NCBI GenBank assembly: GCA_035591015.1
Contig: JAXIUW010206952.1
Location: 1 to 64,000, forward strand
Direction of reading: 5' to 3'
Length of the DNA stretch: 64,000 nt
Source of the DNA: Cephalothrix simula
Lineage: Eukaryota > Nemertea > Palaeonemertea > Archinemertea > Cephalotrichidae
Below the pieces are notes generated by a model. It was given only the letters and a program-made list of their open reading frames with translations, did no database searches and was not told the DNA's origin. The stretch's first letter is position 1, and every line of letters begins with the position of its first letter. This document shows, one piece after another, positions 1-9,010 of this stretch. The position numbers and the translations under genes are program-made.

Positions 1-357
1 CGTGTGGCCGTGATGCAGTTTATTTAATTCGGGCGCATAAGCCCGTGAGGGCTTATCCAGCCCCAAAGAACACATCAGGGGGTGCAGGGGCTAAAGCCCC
101 TGCTGGGATTGTTAAGGGCAAAGCCCTTAACAAAATAACTTTGTAAAATAACCTTGCTTAGATTAACCGAGCAAGGCAATTCTCTATTGCCTTGCTGGGT
201 GAAACCCTTGACAAGATAAACCCAATAACAACTTTGCTTAACTTAACCGGGCAGGACAATTCTCTATTGTCCTGATCCCACAGGCCTGACCGAAGGCTCA
301 CGCCTTCGGCCAAAGGGTTATATGGGTCTAGATATTATCCAAAAGCGTTTTACTTTC
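1..357 (+). repeat. Hairpin-chain repeat module, copy 1
   Basis: This non-coding module of 357 bases starts again at 358 with the same bases. It is a chain of inverted repeats: 84-103 (9-bp arms, 2-base loop), 111-131 (9-bp arms, AAA loop), 170-196 (11-bp arms around TCTCT), 252-274 (9-bp arms around TCTCT) and 290-309 (8-bp arms, TCAC loop). A short GGGCT/AGCCC hairpin lies near 49-64. The window begins exactly at a module boundary, so more copies may lie to the left. An inverted copy lies at 9364-9640. No reading frame of protein-like composition is present. The function is unknown; an interspersed non-autonomous element or a structured RNA is possible. Confidence 0.85.
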
Positions 358-600
358 CGTGTGGCCGTGATGCAGTTTATTTAATTCGGGCGCATAAGCC
401 CGTGAGGGCTTATCCAGCCCCAAAGAACACATCACGGGGTGCAGGGGCTAAAGCCCCTGCTGGGATTGTTAAGGGTGAAACCCTTAACAAAATAACTTTG
501 CAATATAACCTTGCTTAGATTAACCGAGCAAGGCAATTCTCTATTGCCTTGCTGGGTGAAGCCCTTAACAAAATAAACCCCAATAATAACTTTGCTTCCT
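358..600 (+). repeat. Hairpin-chain repeat module, copy 2 (partial)
   Basis: Second copy in the same orientation, nearly identical to 1-240 and then losing similarity near 600. Hairpins lie at 441-460, 468-488 and 527-553. The 468-488 stem differs from its partner at 111-131: the innermost C-G pair has become T-A on both arms, so pairing is kept. It lacks the second TCTCT hairpin and the 290-309 hairpin of copy 1. Confidence 0.85.
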
Positions 601-1016
601 AAACTGAGCAACTTACGTATAGATTAGTTACAAATTTATCTGTAAATCAAATATAAATCAGAATATTAGGCATATAAAGTGTCAACTGTGGGTGCAACCA
701 TATTGGTTTTATCTCGTAGTAATAGTTAGGCCACATGCGTATATGAATAATGGGCTGTTTTTAAGATAAGGCACTCACTGACGCTGTTTCAATGGGGCAT
801 AATCGGCCTCTACGTGAGGCCTGCTTAATCTGTACGATGAGAGAGCGTACAGGCTAGCGACAGCATAGTAAATAGCGAACCGCTGTTCTACCAAAGTTTA
901 GAACAGTTACAAGGTCTTAACGGGCTCAGTATTAATAAATTTGGAAAGTTGGCAGAAACATTAAATCTGCTACTGCCAAAATTGAAGAGTAACGTTCTAA
1001 ATGGAGAAGTAGATAC
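601..1016. other. Non-coding stretch upstream of the RCC1-like lipoprotein gene
   Basis: No gene is seen. Two clean inverted repeats occur: GGCCTC/GAGGCC near 814-830, and CTGTACG/CGTACAG with a 9-base loop near 832-855. They do not match the hairpin module next door. A GGAG motif about 10 bases before 1017 can serve as the ribosome binding site of the downstream gene. No convincing promoter was identified. Confidence 0.5.
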
Positions 1017-2810
1017 ATGGACAACCATAAGAAGTTTAGATTTACTGCAATTATTGCAGGCTTGTCAGGGTGTATGATGCTCTCGGTATTACTATTTGGT
1101 TGTGGAGGAGCTGAAGATTCTTCCGACCTTGGTGGGTTTTTTACTGATACCCAAGTTGCATCATCTGAAACAACAAATGGAGTATATGGTGGCGGTGGTG
1201 CTCCGGGGGGAGGCAATTCTGGGGGAAGTTCCGGCGGTACTTCAGGCGATGGAAACGGTGGGTCAGGCGACACATCGGGTGGTACAGGCGGAGAAAACGA
1301 TGGCTCGAGCGGTACGTCAGGAGGAACATCAGGCGGAGGAAGCGATGGCTCTGGTGGTACATCGGGCGGTACAGGCGGAGAAAATAACGGCTCTGGTGAT
1401 ACTTCAGGTGGTGGAAGCGATGGGTCTGGCGGTACGTCAGGAGGAACATCAGGCGGTGGGAATGATGGGTCAGGCGGCACTTCTGATGGAAGTGGCTCAG
1501 ACGGCAATACTCAAGACAGCACTAAAACTTATCTACTGGCTATGGATGGCAATTCTTGCTACATCAAACCTGATAAAACATTATACTGCTGGGGCAACGG
1601 CTTCAATGGTCAGCTTGGTCAAGGAAGCACGCAGAGTTTTGGAAACACGGTCGACTCTATGGCAATGCTCAAGCCAGTTAGCTTTCCGACAGATCGCCAT
1701 CCGGTGCAGATTAGTGGCGAAGATGGCACTATTTGCGCAGTTTTAGATGATGGACAAGGTATGTGCTGGGGCAGTAGTTTTTTTGGTCGCTTAGGCAACG
1801 ATGCTTCAGAGAACATTGGCGATGAAGCCAATGAGATGGGTGATAATCTAGTTTCCGTTACAGCGATTAATGCCACACTTACCAACATTCACGTAGGTAA
1901 TAATTTCAGTTGTGGCTTAACGGTTGCCAAGCAGGTGATTTGTTGGGGTGGCAATTCTGATGGTCAGTTAGGGCAGGGTGATAAAGACAGGTACTATCCA
2001 CGAGGTACAGAGCGCACGGCAGCGATTGACTTTGGTACTGATGATAACGGCAAGTCCTTTACTGTGTCTCAACTAGCTCTAGCCGGTAATTCAGGTTGTG
2101 CACTTATTGAGCAAAATCGGCGTGTCAAATGCTGGGGAAGCAATAAACAGGGTGAGCTTGGTTTAGAAGATAGCAACGATCGTGGTGATAAAGCTGGTGA
2201 GATGGGAGACAATCTACCCTTTGTTGACTTGGGTCCAGATGACTCAGGTAATCTCTACGAAGTCCAAGCTATTCGGGGTGCTAGCCAACATTTTTGTGCA
2301 GTTTTAACCAATGATGCTGGCGTTAAATGCTGGGGGCAGAATAAACGTGGTCAATTAGGTATGGGCTTTCTACGTAGTGCTGGCAGATATACCAATACTA
2401 TGGGGGGGAATTTGCCCTTGGTAGAGCTTCCGAATGGTGTTCGGGTCAAAGACCTCCAAACCAGTAGCTATACTACATGCATACTTTCTACCGATTCTGA
2501 TGTTTATTGCTGGGGTGACCCCAGTTATGGGGCTCTTGGGCAGGATTATAGAGGTTATCTTGGCGATTATCCGGGTGAGATAGCCAGCTTAAATGCTATT
2601 GATTTGGGTAGCATAGATGGTCAGCCGTATAAGGCATCTAAGTTGTCAGTGGGTGATCAGCATGTTTGCGTAGAGCTAATCTCTGATCAAATAGCATTAA
2701 AGTGCTGGGGCAGAAATGACGAAGGTCAATTAGGTTTAGATAGCATCGTTAATCAGGGACAAAATGCGAATCAAATGGGTGATAATTTGCCACTAGTGTC
2801 ATTGCCTTAG
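1017..2810 (+). CDS. RCC1-repeat lipoprotein, predicted seven-bladed propeller
   Basis: Exported protein of 597 residues with an N-terminal hydrophobic segment and a lipobox-like LLFGC, so probably a lipoprotein. Residues of about 58-165 are a Gly/Ser/Thr-rich low-complexity linker. The rest is seven RCC1-type repeats, each with a CWG motif followed a few residues later by a G-x-LG motif (for example GQLG), and in all seven a second Cys lies 9-11 residues before CWG. Seven blades match the usual RCC1 propeller, and the regular Cys pairs suggest one disulfide per blade, which fits an extracytoplasmic location. The start is supported by GGAG about 10 bases upstream. RCC1-like proteins bind diverse partners; the ligand is unknown. 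The gene stands alone between repeat-rich DNA and a phosphatase gene. Confidence 0.85.
   Translation: MDNHKKFRFTAIIAGLSGCMMLSVLLFGCGGAEDSSDLGGFFTDTQVASSETTNGVYGGGGAPGGGNSGGSSGGTSGDGNGGSGDTSGGTGGENDGSSGTSGGTSGGGSDGSGGTSGGTGGENNGSGDTSGGGSDGSGGTSGGTSGGGNDGSGGTSDGSGSDGNTQDSTKTYLLAMDGNSCYIKPDKTLYCWGNGFNGQLGQGSTQSFGNTVDSMAMLKPVSFPTDRHPVQISGEDGTICAVLDDGQGMCWGSSFFGRLGNDASENIGDEANEMGDNLVSVTAINATLTNIHVGNNFSCGLTVAKQVICWGGNSDGQLGQGDKDRYYPRGTERTAAIDFGTDDNGKSFTVSQLALAGNSGCALIEQNRRVKCWGSNKQGELGLEDSNDRGDKAGEMGDNLPFVDLGPDDSGNLYEVQAIRGASQHFCAVLTNDAGVKCWGQNKRGQLGMGFLRSAGRYTNTMGGNLPLVELPNGVRVKDLQTSSYTTCILSTDSDVYCWGDPSYGALGQDYRGYLGDYPGEIASLNAIDLGSIDGQPYKASKLSVGDQHVCVELISDQIALKCWGRNDEGQLGLDSIVNQGQNANQMGDNLPLVSLP
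1188..1512 (+). repeat. Imperfect coding repeats, Gly/Ser-rich linker
   Basis: This GGT/GGC/TCA-rich stretch encodes the linker of the RCC1-like lipoprotein. Imperfect units of about 9-25 codons recur, such as GGTSGG, GSDGSGG and GTGGEN. Such runs expand and contract by slippage, so linker length may vary among strains. The antisense strand has a long Pro-rich open frame that is only a by-product of this composition. Confidence 0.75.
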
Positions 2811-3065
2811 CTGCTAGATAATAAGATAATGCGACCAAAAGTATTTATGGCAGTAGATTAATCAGCTCTGTAGATATAAAAAGGCTGCTTTGCTAAAGTG
2901 CGGTTCAAGGTACTTTATAGTTACATTTATTTGTTTTTGATGGCGGCATCTTTTCATCAGCAGTCGGGCTGCTTAGTATTGCTGCAAACCTTAGTATTGT
3001 TAGGTGCTTTGGTTTAAGCGGCCAGCTCTTGTTTAAGTTTGTGAAAATGTGCTAAATAAGTTGGT

Positions 3066-3692
3066 ATGCGTATTCTATTAGCACGACATGGAGAAAGCTC
3101 TCATAACCTACAGAAGCATGTATTTATGGGGCGTTCTAGTGCAAGTCAGCTCACTGATAAGGGGCGTTATCAGGCGCAATGCCTTGGTAACTTAGTAAAA
3201 GATCTAGGCTACAAGCCGTTGATTATTGCTTCTAGTTTACGTAGAACGGTGGAGACGGCTAATATAGTTGCTGAATGCCTTGGCACTGATAAACCACAGC
3301 TTGATGATGCTTTTTGGGAGCTAAGCAAGGGTGATTGGGAAGGCAAGATGCCGGTTCCCCTAGCCGATGATATTGCACAACAGATTGCTGCTGACCCCTT
3401 TAACTTTGTGTATGGAGAGGGTGGTGAATCTTATAAGATGGTCTTTGAGCGGGTTAGCGCAGCCTTTCTAAAATGGATTAAAAAATCAGAAGGCCACGGT
3501 GAGCTATTATTTGTACTGCATGGCGATGTACTGCGGACACTGTTTCATTATCTATTAAAGACCCCGCCAGAAGCCATTCAGAATATTGTTACTGACCCCT
3601 GCTCACTACATTCATTTATCAAAAATAATAGGGGCTTTGTTACCGAATATATAAATGCGCTGCCTTATTCTCGGCGTGAGTTATTAGAATAA
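3066..3692 (+). CDS. Histidine phosphatase family protein (phosphoglycerate mutase-like)
   Basis: A 208-residue cytoplasmic protein of the branch-1 histidine phosphatase superfamily. The RHGE motif at residues 7-10 holds the phosphate-accepting His. A second motif, VLHGDVLR near residue 158, supplies the other catalytic His. Arg residues after LTDKGRYQA and in SSLRRTVETA fit the phosphate pocket. The substrate cannot be read from sequence; phosphoglycerate mutase, alpha-ribazole phosphatase and nonspecific phosphatases share this fold. It has no clear Shine-Dalgarno sequence and converges with the ABC exporter gene, 18 bases away. Confidence 0.85.
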   Translation: MRILLARHGESSHNLQKHVFMGRSSASQLTDKGRYQAQCLGNLVKDLGYKPLIIASSLRRTVETANIVAECLGTDKPQLDDAFWELSKGDWEGKMPVPLADDIAQQIAADPFNFVYGEGGESYKMVFERVSAAFLKWIKKSEGHGELLFVLHGDVLRTLFHYLLKTPPEAIQNIVTDPCSLHSFIKNNRGFVTEYINALPYSRRELLE

Positions 3693-3710
3693 TAGTTGTT
3701 TTAGAAGACT

Positions 3711-5528
3711 TTAAGTCGCGCTAGGTGCTATTTGCATGTTGTAGAGTTTATTGTAAGCACCGCTATGGGCTATTAATTCTTGATGCGAGCCATGCTCGAG
3801 AACTCGCCCCTTGTCAATTACATAAATGCAGTCAGCATCATGGATTGTTGATAAGCGGTGAGCAATAGCGATGGTAGTCCGATTTTTCATCAGGTTTTTT
3901 AAGGCGGTCTGAATATCTTTTTCTGTTTCTGTGTCTAGTGCCGATGTCGCTTCATCAAGAATGAGTATGGGGGCGTTCTTGAGCAAAGCCCTAGCGATAA
4001 CTAGGCGTTGCCTTTGCCCTCCAGATATTTTAATGCCGCCTTCACCGATAATGGTGTCATAACCTTTTGAAAGACTCATAATGAAGTCATGAGCATAAGC
4101 TGCCTTAGCGGCTACTATTAGCTCATCATCGCTACAGTCAGAGTTTCCATAGGTTATGTTATTCCTGACGGTATTATGGAACAGAAAAATATCTTGGGAA
4201 ACAAGAGAAATATTACGCCGCAAAGACTGGCGGGTTAGCGTGCGAATGTCTATTCCATCAAGCTGGATACTGCCATGTTCTAGCTCATAGAAGCGTGGCA
4301 AAAGGTTGGCCAAGGTGGTTTTTCCGCCACCACTCTCACCGACCAGGGCTACTATACTGCCCTTGGGGATGTGGATGTCTATATTCTGCAAGACTTTTTT
4401 ATGCTGACTAGCATCACCATTATCGCCACTGCTCCACGAATAGGTAAAGTGATTGATTTTGATATCAATACCCTCTTTGAGGGGAGGTGCAAAGGTTTTG
4501 GCATTTGGAATATCAGGAGTTTCTGTTTCAAGTTTCAATATGCTCTGAATGCGCTCACCTGCAGCGAGGCCTTCACTAAGAGAATAGTTAATACTATTAA
4601 GAGCTCTAAGAGGCTTACTAATCATGGTGAAAGCTAGCAGAAATGAGGCTAATTCTGCTCCGGTCATGCTGTTGCTCGTTATCATAAATCCGCCGGCCAT
4701 GATTACTATAGAGAATACCGTAGCTATGGTAAGCTCTATAAAAGAACCGGAAAGTGCAGATATATCAGCACTTTTCATGATAAATTTAATCAGTTTTCCG
4801 TAATGGCGTTCAAATAGGTTTTTTTCATTTTCTTGTGTACAGAAGGCTTTAATAACTTTGGCGCCACGGACAGACTCATCTACTCCGGAATACACCTCAC
4901 CGAGCACTTGCAGTCGTTGTTTGGAGATTTTGGTATTCAGGCGACCAAAATACCTTATAAGCATAAAAACAATTGGTGCTGCAATCATGACAATGCATGA
5001 CATAGCCCAACTACGATAAAACATAATGCCTAATAAGAAGAACAACTGCGGAATATCACGTAGTGGGCCATTAAATATGGCGGAAATAGTGCTTTGGATA
5101 TGCTGCGTATCGGCAATAAAACGAGACATTATCTCGCCGCCCTTACTGCGATCATAGTACTCCATACCCATCTTTTGTAAATGATAATAGAAGTTCCTCC
5201 GCAATTTATAAACAACATTAGTTTCTAAACGCACGACAGAATGGTGTTGGATGAAGTTTATTAAACTCTTTATTAAGTAGAATAGAACAATCACTACCCC
5301 GGCCACAAAAAAAGTAGACATGGGCGGTATTTCTTCGCTATTTAGGGCATCAATAGCATCTTTGATATACCAAGCCGGCAGTACGGCTAATAAGCTACTT
5401 AAGAGTATTGCAGCGATTGCAATCAATACTCTAATTTTATGCTCAATGAGGTATCTAAGCACAAAATCAACAGTTTTTTTTGCGCTTTCTTCTTTGAAAC
5501 TAAATATTTTTTTAAGCACGAACGGCAT
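3711..5528 (-). CDS. msbA: ABC exporter, MsbA-like (fused permease and ATPase)
   Basis: A 605-residue half-transporter. The N-terminal half has about six membrane segments (ABC exporter type I). The C-terminal half is the ATPase, with Walker A GESGGGKTT, signature ISGGQRQR, Walker B ILILDEATSALD and the H-loop IAHRLST. Length and order match MsbA, which flips lipid A-core across the inner membrane as a homodimer, but other exporters of this class look alike. No lpxK or kdsB neighbour supports the MsbA assignment, so the symbol is tentative. The start codon ATG at 5528 has only a weak ribosome binding site. Confidence 0.8.
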   Translation of the reverse strand: MPFVLKKIFSFKEESAKKTVDFVLRYLIEHKIRVLIAIAAILLSSLLAVLPAWYIKDAIDALNSEEIPPMSTFFVAGVVIVLFYLIKSLINFIQHHSVVRLETNVVYKLRRNFYYHLQKMGMEYYDRSKGGEIMSRFIADTQHIQSTISAIFNGPLRDIPQLFFLLGIMFYRSWAMSCIVMIAAPIVFMLIRYFGRLNTKISKQRLQVLGEVYSGVDESVRGAKVIKAFCTQENEKNLFERHYGKLIKFIMKSADISALSGSFIELTIATVFSIVIMAGGFMITSNSMTGAELASFLLAFTMISKPLRALNSINYSLSEGLAAGERIQSILKLETETPDIPNAKTFAPPLKEGIDIKINHFTYSWSSGDNGDASQHKKVLQNIDIHIPKGSIVALVGESGGGKTTLANLLPRFYELEHGSIQLDGIDIRTLTRQSLRRNISLVSQDIFLFHNTVRNNITYGNSDCSDDELIVAAKAAYAHDFIMSLSKGYDTIIGEGGIKISGGQRQRLVIARALLKNAPILILDEATSALDTETEKDIQTALKNLMKNRTTIAIAHRLSTIHDADCIYVIDKGRVLEHGSHQELIAHSGAYNKLYNMQIAPSAT

Positions 5529-5557
5529 CTTGAGATAAACTTATTAAAGAATATTAT

Positions 5558-6430
5558 TTATGAATAACTGATGGGTAGGCGTATGGACAAGCCATTGATC
5601 ATGCCCTGTTCTTGGCTTACAGACAGTGATAAATTGCCGCCAGACAGACTAAGCACCTTTTCAACGTACAGCAGGTCTACAATATGATTGGCAGATGTGT
5701 TCTTTGATATGGCGTAAATATAAAGGTCAGGCGGGTCAACAGCAGGTTGAACATTTTCAGTAATCAAATCTATATGCAAAAGCGTGGCACCATCGGCTTC
5801 AGTTTTTATGCCAAATTTTATAGTAGCTTTTGAGCCAAACAGACTCTTCATTAACTGACTTAAAATGTGATTGATGTTAATGACAGCCTCAGCCGGAACG
5901 ACTATGCTTTTTTCTGCATCATCTACTTCAACCGAGCTAACATTGGCCTTAGCTGCCGTAGATTCGGCTAAGTCACCCAAGATTATAGTAGTAGGTGGGG
6001 TGGTTAGTGTGTCAGCAAGCAGCTGATGATTGCGTTGAATTTTGAAGAACGTCTCATAGAAAAAGTAGGCTAGCTGTCTACAGCGCAATAGCTCTTCACG
6101 TAGCTCAGGAACATTAATCTGAGCAATTATTTTGTCAAGACGCTGGGTAAGGTTTTGAGCTGGAATACTTAGTTTAGATGCCAAATGCGGAGCAATGCTA
6201 CTGGCTAACTGATTAGTGCGATGAGCATTTTCTGCTTGGTGTTGCTGCTGTTTTAATTGTTGTTTAAGAGTATTAAGCTGGTGCTTAAGGCCATCTATTA
6301 TTTCATCTGATTCATCCCTCAACACGTGTTCTGAACGCTTCCAGCGTGACTTTTCGCTTACAGAAGAGATGTCTTGTTTAGGGGTCATCGGCGGTTTATG
6401 AATACAAACGTGACTGCTTACAACTATCAC
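5558..6430 (-). CDS. Degenerate histidine-kinase-like protein
   Basis: A 290-residue soluble protein starting with GTG, preceded by a GAGGTGG-like ribosome binding site. Residues about 45-75 form a Gln/Lys-rich coiled coil. A helical region follows, resembling a dimerisation domain. The last 100 residues resemble the ATPase domain of histidine kinases, ending in SLSGGNLSLSVSQEQG and a LSIRLPI strand. The expected phospho-acceptor His motif is not seen, and the N-box Asn pair is replaced (HILSQLMKSL). It may be a pseudo-kinase or a phosphotransferase-like scaffold. It sits just upstream of the exporter on the same strand and is divergent from engB. Confidence 0.5.
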   Translation of the reverse strand: MIVVSSHVCIHKPPMTPKQDISSVSEKSRWKRSEHVLRDESDEIIDGLKHQLNTLKQQLKQQQHQAENAHRTNQLASSIAPHLASKLSIPAQNLTQRLDKIIAQINVPELREELLRCRQLAYFFYETFFKIQRNHQLLADTLTTPPTTIILGDLAESTAAKANVSSVEVDDAEKSIVVPAEAVININHILSQLMKSLFGSKATIKFGIKTEADGATLLHIDLITENVQPAVDPPDLYIYAISKNTSANHIVDLLYVEKVLSLSGGNLSLSVSQEQGMINGLSIRLPISYS

Positions 6431-6547
6431 ACCTTACCACCTCTTGGGCTTAATCAGTAGCATGGGCATCGCTCATGTGTGATATTAGGTTAATAATAGT
6501 GTATATCTACAAAAACCTCTAGACTAAGAGCTCTTAAAATACAGAGA

Positions 6548-7168
6548 ATGGTGCAAGCAAAACAATCAAAAATCGCCGTAGTGAACTATAAAGCAGTATC
6601 AGCAGCAAGTTTTCTGTGCTCTGTGCACAGCATTGAGCAACTCAGCTCTCTAAAGTTTAACCAACCTCAAGTAGCCTTTGTAGGGCGTTCTAATGTGGGC
6701 AAGTCTAGCCTTATGAACAGCATGGTTAGTCGCCGCAGGCTGGTTATTAGTGGGCGAACTCCCGGTGTAACACGTTCGATTAACTTCTTTTTAGTTAATG
6801 AAAGTATTCTTTTTGTTGATTTGCCGGGCTATGGTTTCACTAAACAGAAAGTCAATACTTGGGGTGCATTTATTGAGAATTACCTAGGCTCTAATCAATT
6901 TCTCAAAACAGTAGTTATGGTGATAGATGCTCGCCACAACCCTCAAGCGTTAGATGTTCAGATGTATAATTGGCTTATATCAAAGCGAGCGAACATAATC
7001 GTAGCTGCCAATAAAGCAGATAAACTTACTGCGAGCAAATTACAGCACAACATAAATATTTTTAAGAAACAATGGCCTAGCGCAACAATTATTCCCTATT
7101 CGGCAGTTAAGCACCTTGGTCGCAATGAGCTATGGCAAAACTTAGAAGGCAACCTAGCTGTAGATTAG
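6548..7168 (+). CDS. engB: Ribosome biogenesis GTPase EngB (YihA/YsxC)
   Basis: A 206-residue Era/Obg-type GTPase needed for assembly of the large ribosomal subunit. G1 is GRSNVGKSS (residues 46-54), G3 is DLPGYG, G4 is NKAD and G5 is the SAVK region near residue 187. The length is normal for the family, and the conserved RTPGVTR switch region is present. It is transcribed divergently from the histidine-kinase-like gene and followed by proC after about 130 bases. Confidence 0.95.
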   Translation: MVQAKQSKIAVVNYKAVSAASFLCSVHSIEQLSSLKFNQPQVAFVGRSNVGKSSLMNSMVSRRRLVISGRTPGVTRSINFFLVNESILFVDLPGYGFTKQKVNTWGAFIENYLGSNQFLKTVVMVIDARHNPQALDVQMYNWLISKRANIIVAANKADKLTASKLQHNINIFKKQWPSATIIPYSAVKHLGRNELWQNLEGNLAVD

Positions 7169-7296
7169 CTGCTGCATACTGATATAGGCTAAGTACAGAG
7201 TGCTTAGGGCGTTGCGCCTAGTCGAGCATTTAATACAGCAGCCTAGTGATACAAACTAAGTGAGTTAATAAATTCAGGATTAAAGAGGAGTTAACA

Positions 7297-8088
7297 ATGA
7301 AACGCTATTGCTTTATTGGACTAGGCAATATGGGCGGTGCGCTATTGCGGGGCATGCTTGAAAAGAGAATTTTAACGGTAGATGATGTGCTGGTTGTAGA
7401 AAAAATTCAGCCACGTTTAGACATAGCCTACACCAGTCAAATAACTGCTGATATCGGTGAATATGAGGCGGTTGTCTTAGCTGTTAAGCCGCAGCAATTC
7501 AATGCTTTAAGCCATGACTTAGAGAAGGTTTTGAACAGTCAGCAACTGATTATATCTATAATGGCCGGAGTAAATGTGCGCAGTCTATCAACGGGGTTGG
7601 GCAATGATAATATAGTTAGAGTCATGCCTAATCTACCTGCTCAAGCAAATTGCGGAGCAAGCGTTTTTTATAGCGCAAAAATCTTAGATAACCGTCAGCA
7701 ACAGCTTCTGAAAGACTTATTTGAAGCTACTGGTATTTTAATAAGTACGCCCGATGAGCAAGGTATAGATAAGGCCACCGCAATATCAGGTAGCGGCCCC
7801 GGATATATGTTCTATTGGTTAGAGCATTGGTATGAACAGGCTCTTCAGTTTGGTTTTTCTAAGGCTGAGGCAAGTCAACTAGTCCAACAAACAGCTCTTG
7901 GCGCAGTTAAATTGTGGCAACTTGAAAAAGGCACTCATCCCCAAGAGTTACGACAACGAGTATGCTCAAAAGGTGGAACGACCACAGCAGCTATAACTGT
8001 ATTTGATGCTGAAAAAATGGGTGATACTCTGCGTGAGGGCATCAAGGCTGCTCTGAAGCGGAGCCTTGAATTATCTCAAGGTGATTAG
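7297..8088 (+). CDS. proC: Pyrroline-5-carboxylate reductase
   Basis: A 263-residue enzyme catalysing the last step of proline synthesis, reduction of pyrroline-5-carboxylate with NAD(P)H. The Rossmann motif GLGNMGGALLRG is at the N-terminus. The C-terminal dimerisation and substrate region includes ISGSGPGYMF and the KGGTTTAAI signature. AGAGGAG lies 5-8 bases before the ATG. Its stop codon overlaps the stop codon of the convergent rpsU gene within the bases TTAG. Confidence 0.96.
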   Translation: MKRYCFIGLGNMGGALLRGMLEKRILTVDDVLVVEKIQPRLDIAYTSQITADIGEYEAVVLAVKPQQFNALSHDLEKVLNSQQLIISIMAGVNVRSLSTGLGNDNIVRVMPNLPAQANCGASVFYSAKILDNRQQQLLKDLFEATGILISTPDEQGIDKATAISGSGPGYMFYWLEHWYEQALQFGFSKAEASQLVQQTALGAVKLWQLEKGTHPQELRQRVCSKGGTTTAAITVFDAEKMGDTLREGIKAALKRSLELSQGD

Positions 8089-8282
8089 CCAAGGCGGGCT
8101 CTACGCATGTTTTTACGGCGGTTTCTTTCGGCTTGGGCGCGTTTTTTTCGTTTGGCCAGTGATGGCTTAACATTGAAGCGGCGGCGGCTTAATTCCTTAA
8201 AAAGACCTTCCTTAATCAACTTACGTTTTAGATCGCGAATAGCGCGGTCTATTTGGTCATAATTGACCTTAACTTCAATCAC
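8085..8282 (-). CDS. rpsU: 30S ribosomal protein bS21
   Basis: A 65-residue, highly basic protein of the small ribosomal subunit. The start is GTG at 8282 with a strong AAGGAGG six bases upstream; an open frame extends further but would break family length. The N-terminal part (VNYDQIDRAIRDLKRKL), the EGLFKELSRR helix and the Arg/Lys tail match bS21. In many proteobacteria rpsU stands in front of dnaG and rpoD; here it is alone between proC and a PilZ-like gene. Confidence 0.95.
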   Translation of the reverse strand: MIEVKVNYDQIDRAIRDLKRKLIKEGLFKELSRRRFNVKPSLAKRKKRAQAERNRRKNMRRARLG

Positions 8283-8434
8283 TAAATACCTCCTTAAAAG
8301 AAAAAGATACACAATTTGAGAATCACAGTGCATCATACAATTAAACATGATAGCCTATACCGTACGGCATGTGAACCCCAAGTCTTCTTAAGAGACATTT
8401 TTTTTGAGTAGGCTAATCATATAAAATAAACAAT

Positions 8435-9010
8435 ATGGAATATTTATCTAGAATTAAAGAGAAATCTATACTGCTTGAGGTATTGTCGCAAGATTTACGA
8501 TATATAGCTTATGCCGGTGGAGCATCGGGATGGTACAAGATGCAGGGCATGCCTGCAACTGAATTGCCCAATAACTACCGATTTTTTGCTGCCATTGATG
8601 AAAAGGCCTTTGCCAGAATAATCGGCCTGAATCAAAAAATGAACAGAAGAGAGCGGCGAAGATTCCCTCGCTTCTCAATTTCTCGTGTTGTAGAAACTAA
8701 CTTGGGTTGGGGGGGTGAAGATTTTGACAACCTCGGAGTAACAATTGAAAGTGCGTCACTCAATGGCATGAAGATCGTCTTCAAGTATGATGAAAACCAA
8801 GAAATAGCTCTATCTAAGGGCGACATGGTCAACATCACCATTGTTGAACCGTCTCGGCGTGCTATTAAACGTGATTTTGAAGCTCGCATAGCTTATGTGA
8901 TGCGAGACAACAATGAACCATTAGATGTGCATATGGGCTTGGTCTTCTCATCCTCAGTTTCTGGCGGCAAACGCAAAGATATCTTAGCTTTCTTGACGAG
9001 TCCTTATTAG
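8435..9010 (+). CDS. PilZ-like domain protein
   Basis: A 191-residue protein with about 65 N-terminal residues of unknown nature, followed by a PilZ-like domain. The first c-di-GMP motif is present as RRERRRFPR (residues 70-78). The second, D/N-x-S-x-x-G, appears as SASLNG, with Ser in the first position. The domain ends in the usual MGLVFSS strand. If it binds c-di-GMP it would be an effector of motility or surface behaviour, which fits a flagellated cell, but the changed second motif leaves binding uncertain. No Shine-Dalgarno sequence precedes the ATG. Confidence 0.7.
   Translation: MEYLSRIKEKSILLEVLSQDLRYIAYAGGASGWYKMQGMPATELPNNYRFFAAIDEKAFARIIGLNQKMNRRERRRFPRFSISRVVETNLGWGGEDFDNLGVTIESASLNGMKIVFKYDENQEIALSKGDMVNITIVEPSRRAIKRDFEARIAYVMRDNNEPLDVHMGLVFSSSVSGGKRKDILAFLTSPY

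Noticed and set aside
1-600. CRISPR array
   Set aside because: Repeats are long modules without unique spacers of constant length, and no cas genes are present.
932-1507. Pro-rich open frame of 191 codons on the minus strand
   Set aside because: It is the antisense of the Gly/Ser-rich linker of the RCC1-like gene; its composition is a by-product of GGT/GGC/TCA codons.
8283-8348. N-terminal extension of bS21
   Set aside because: A strong AAGGAGG before the GTG at 8282 and the family length fix the shorter start.
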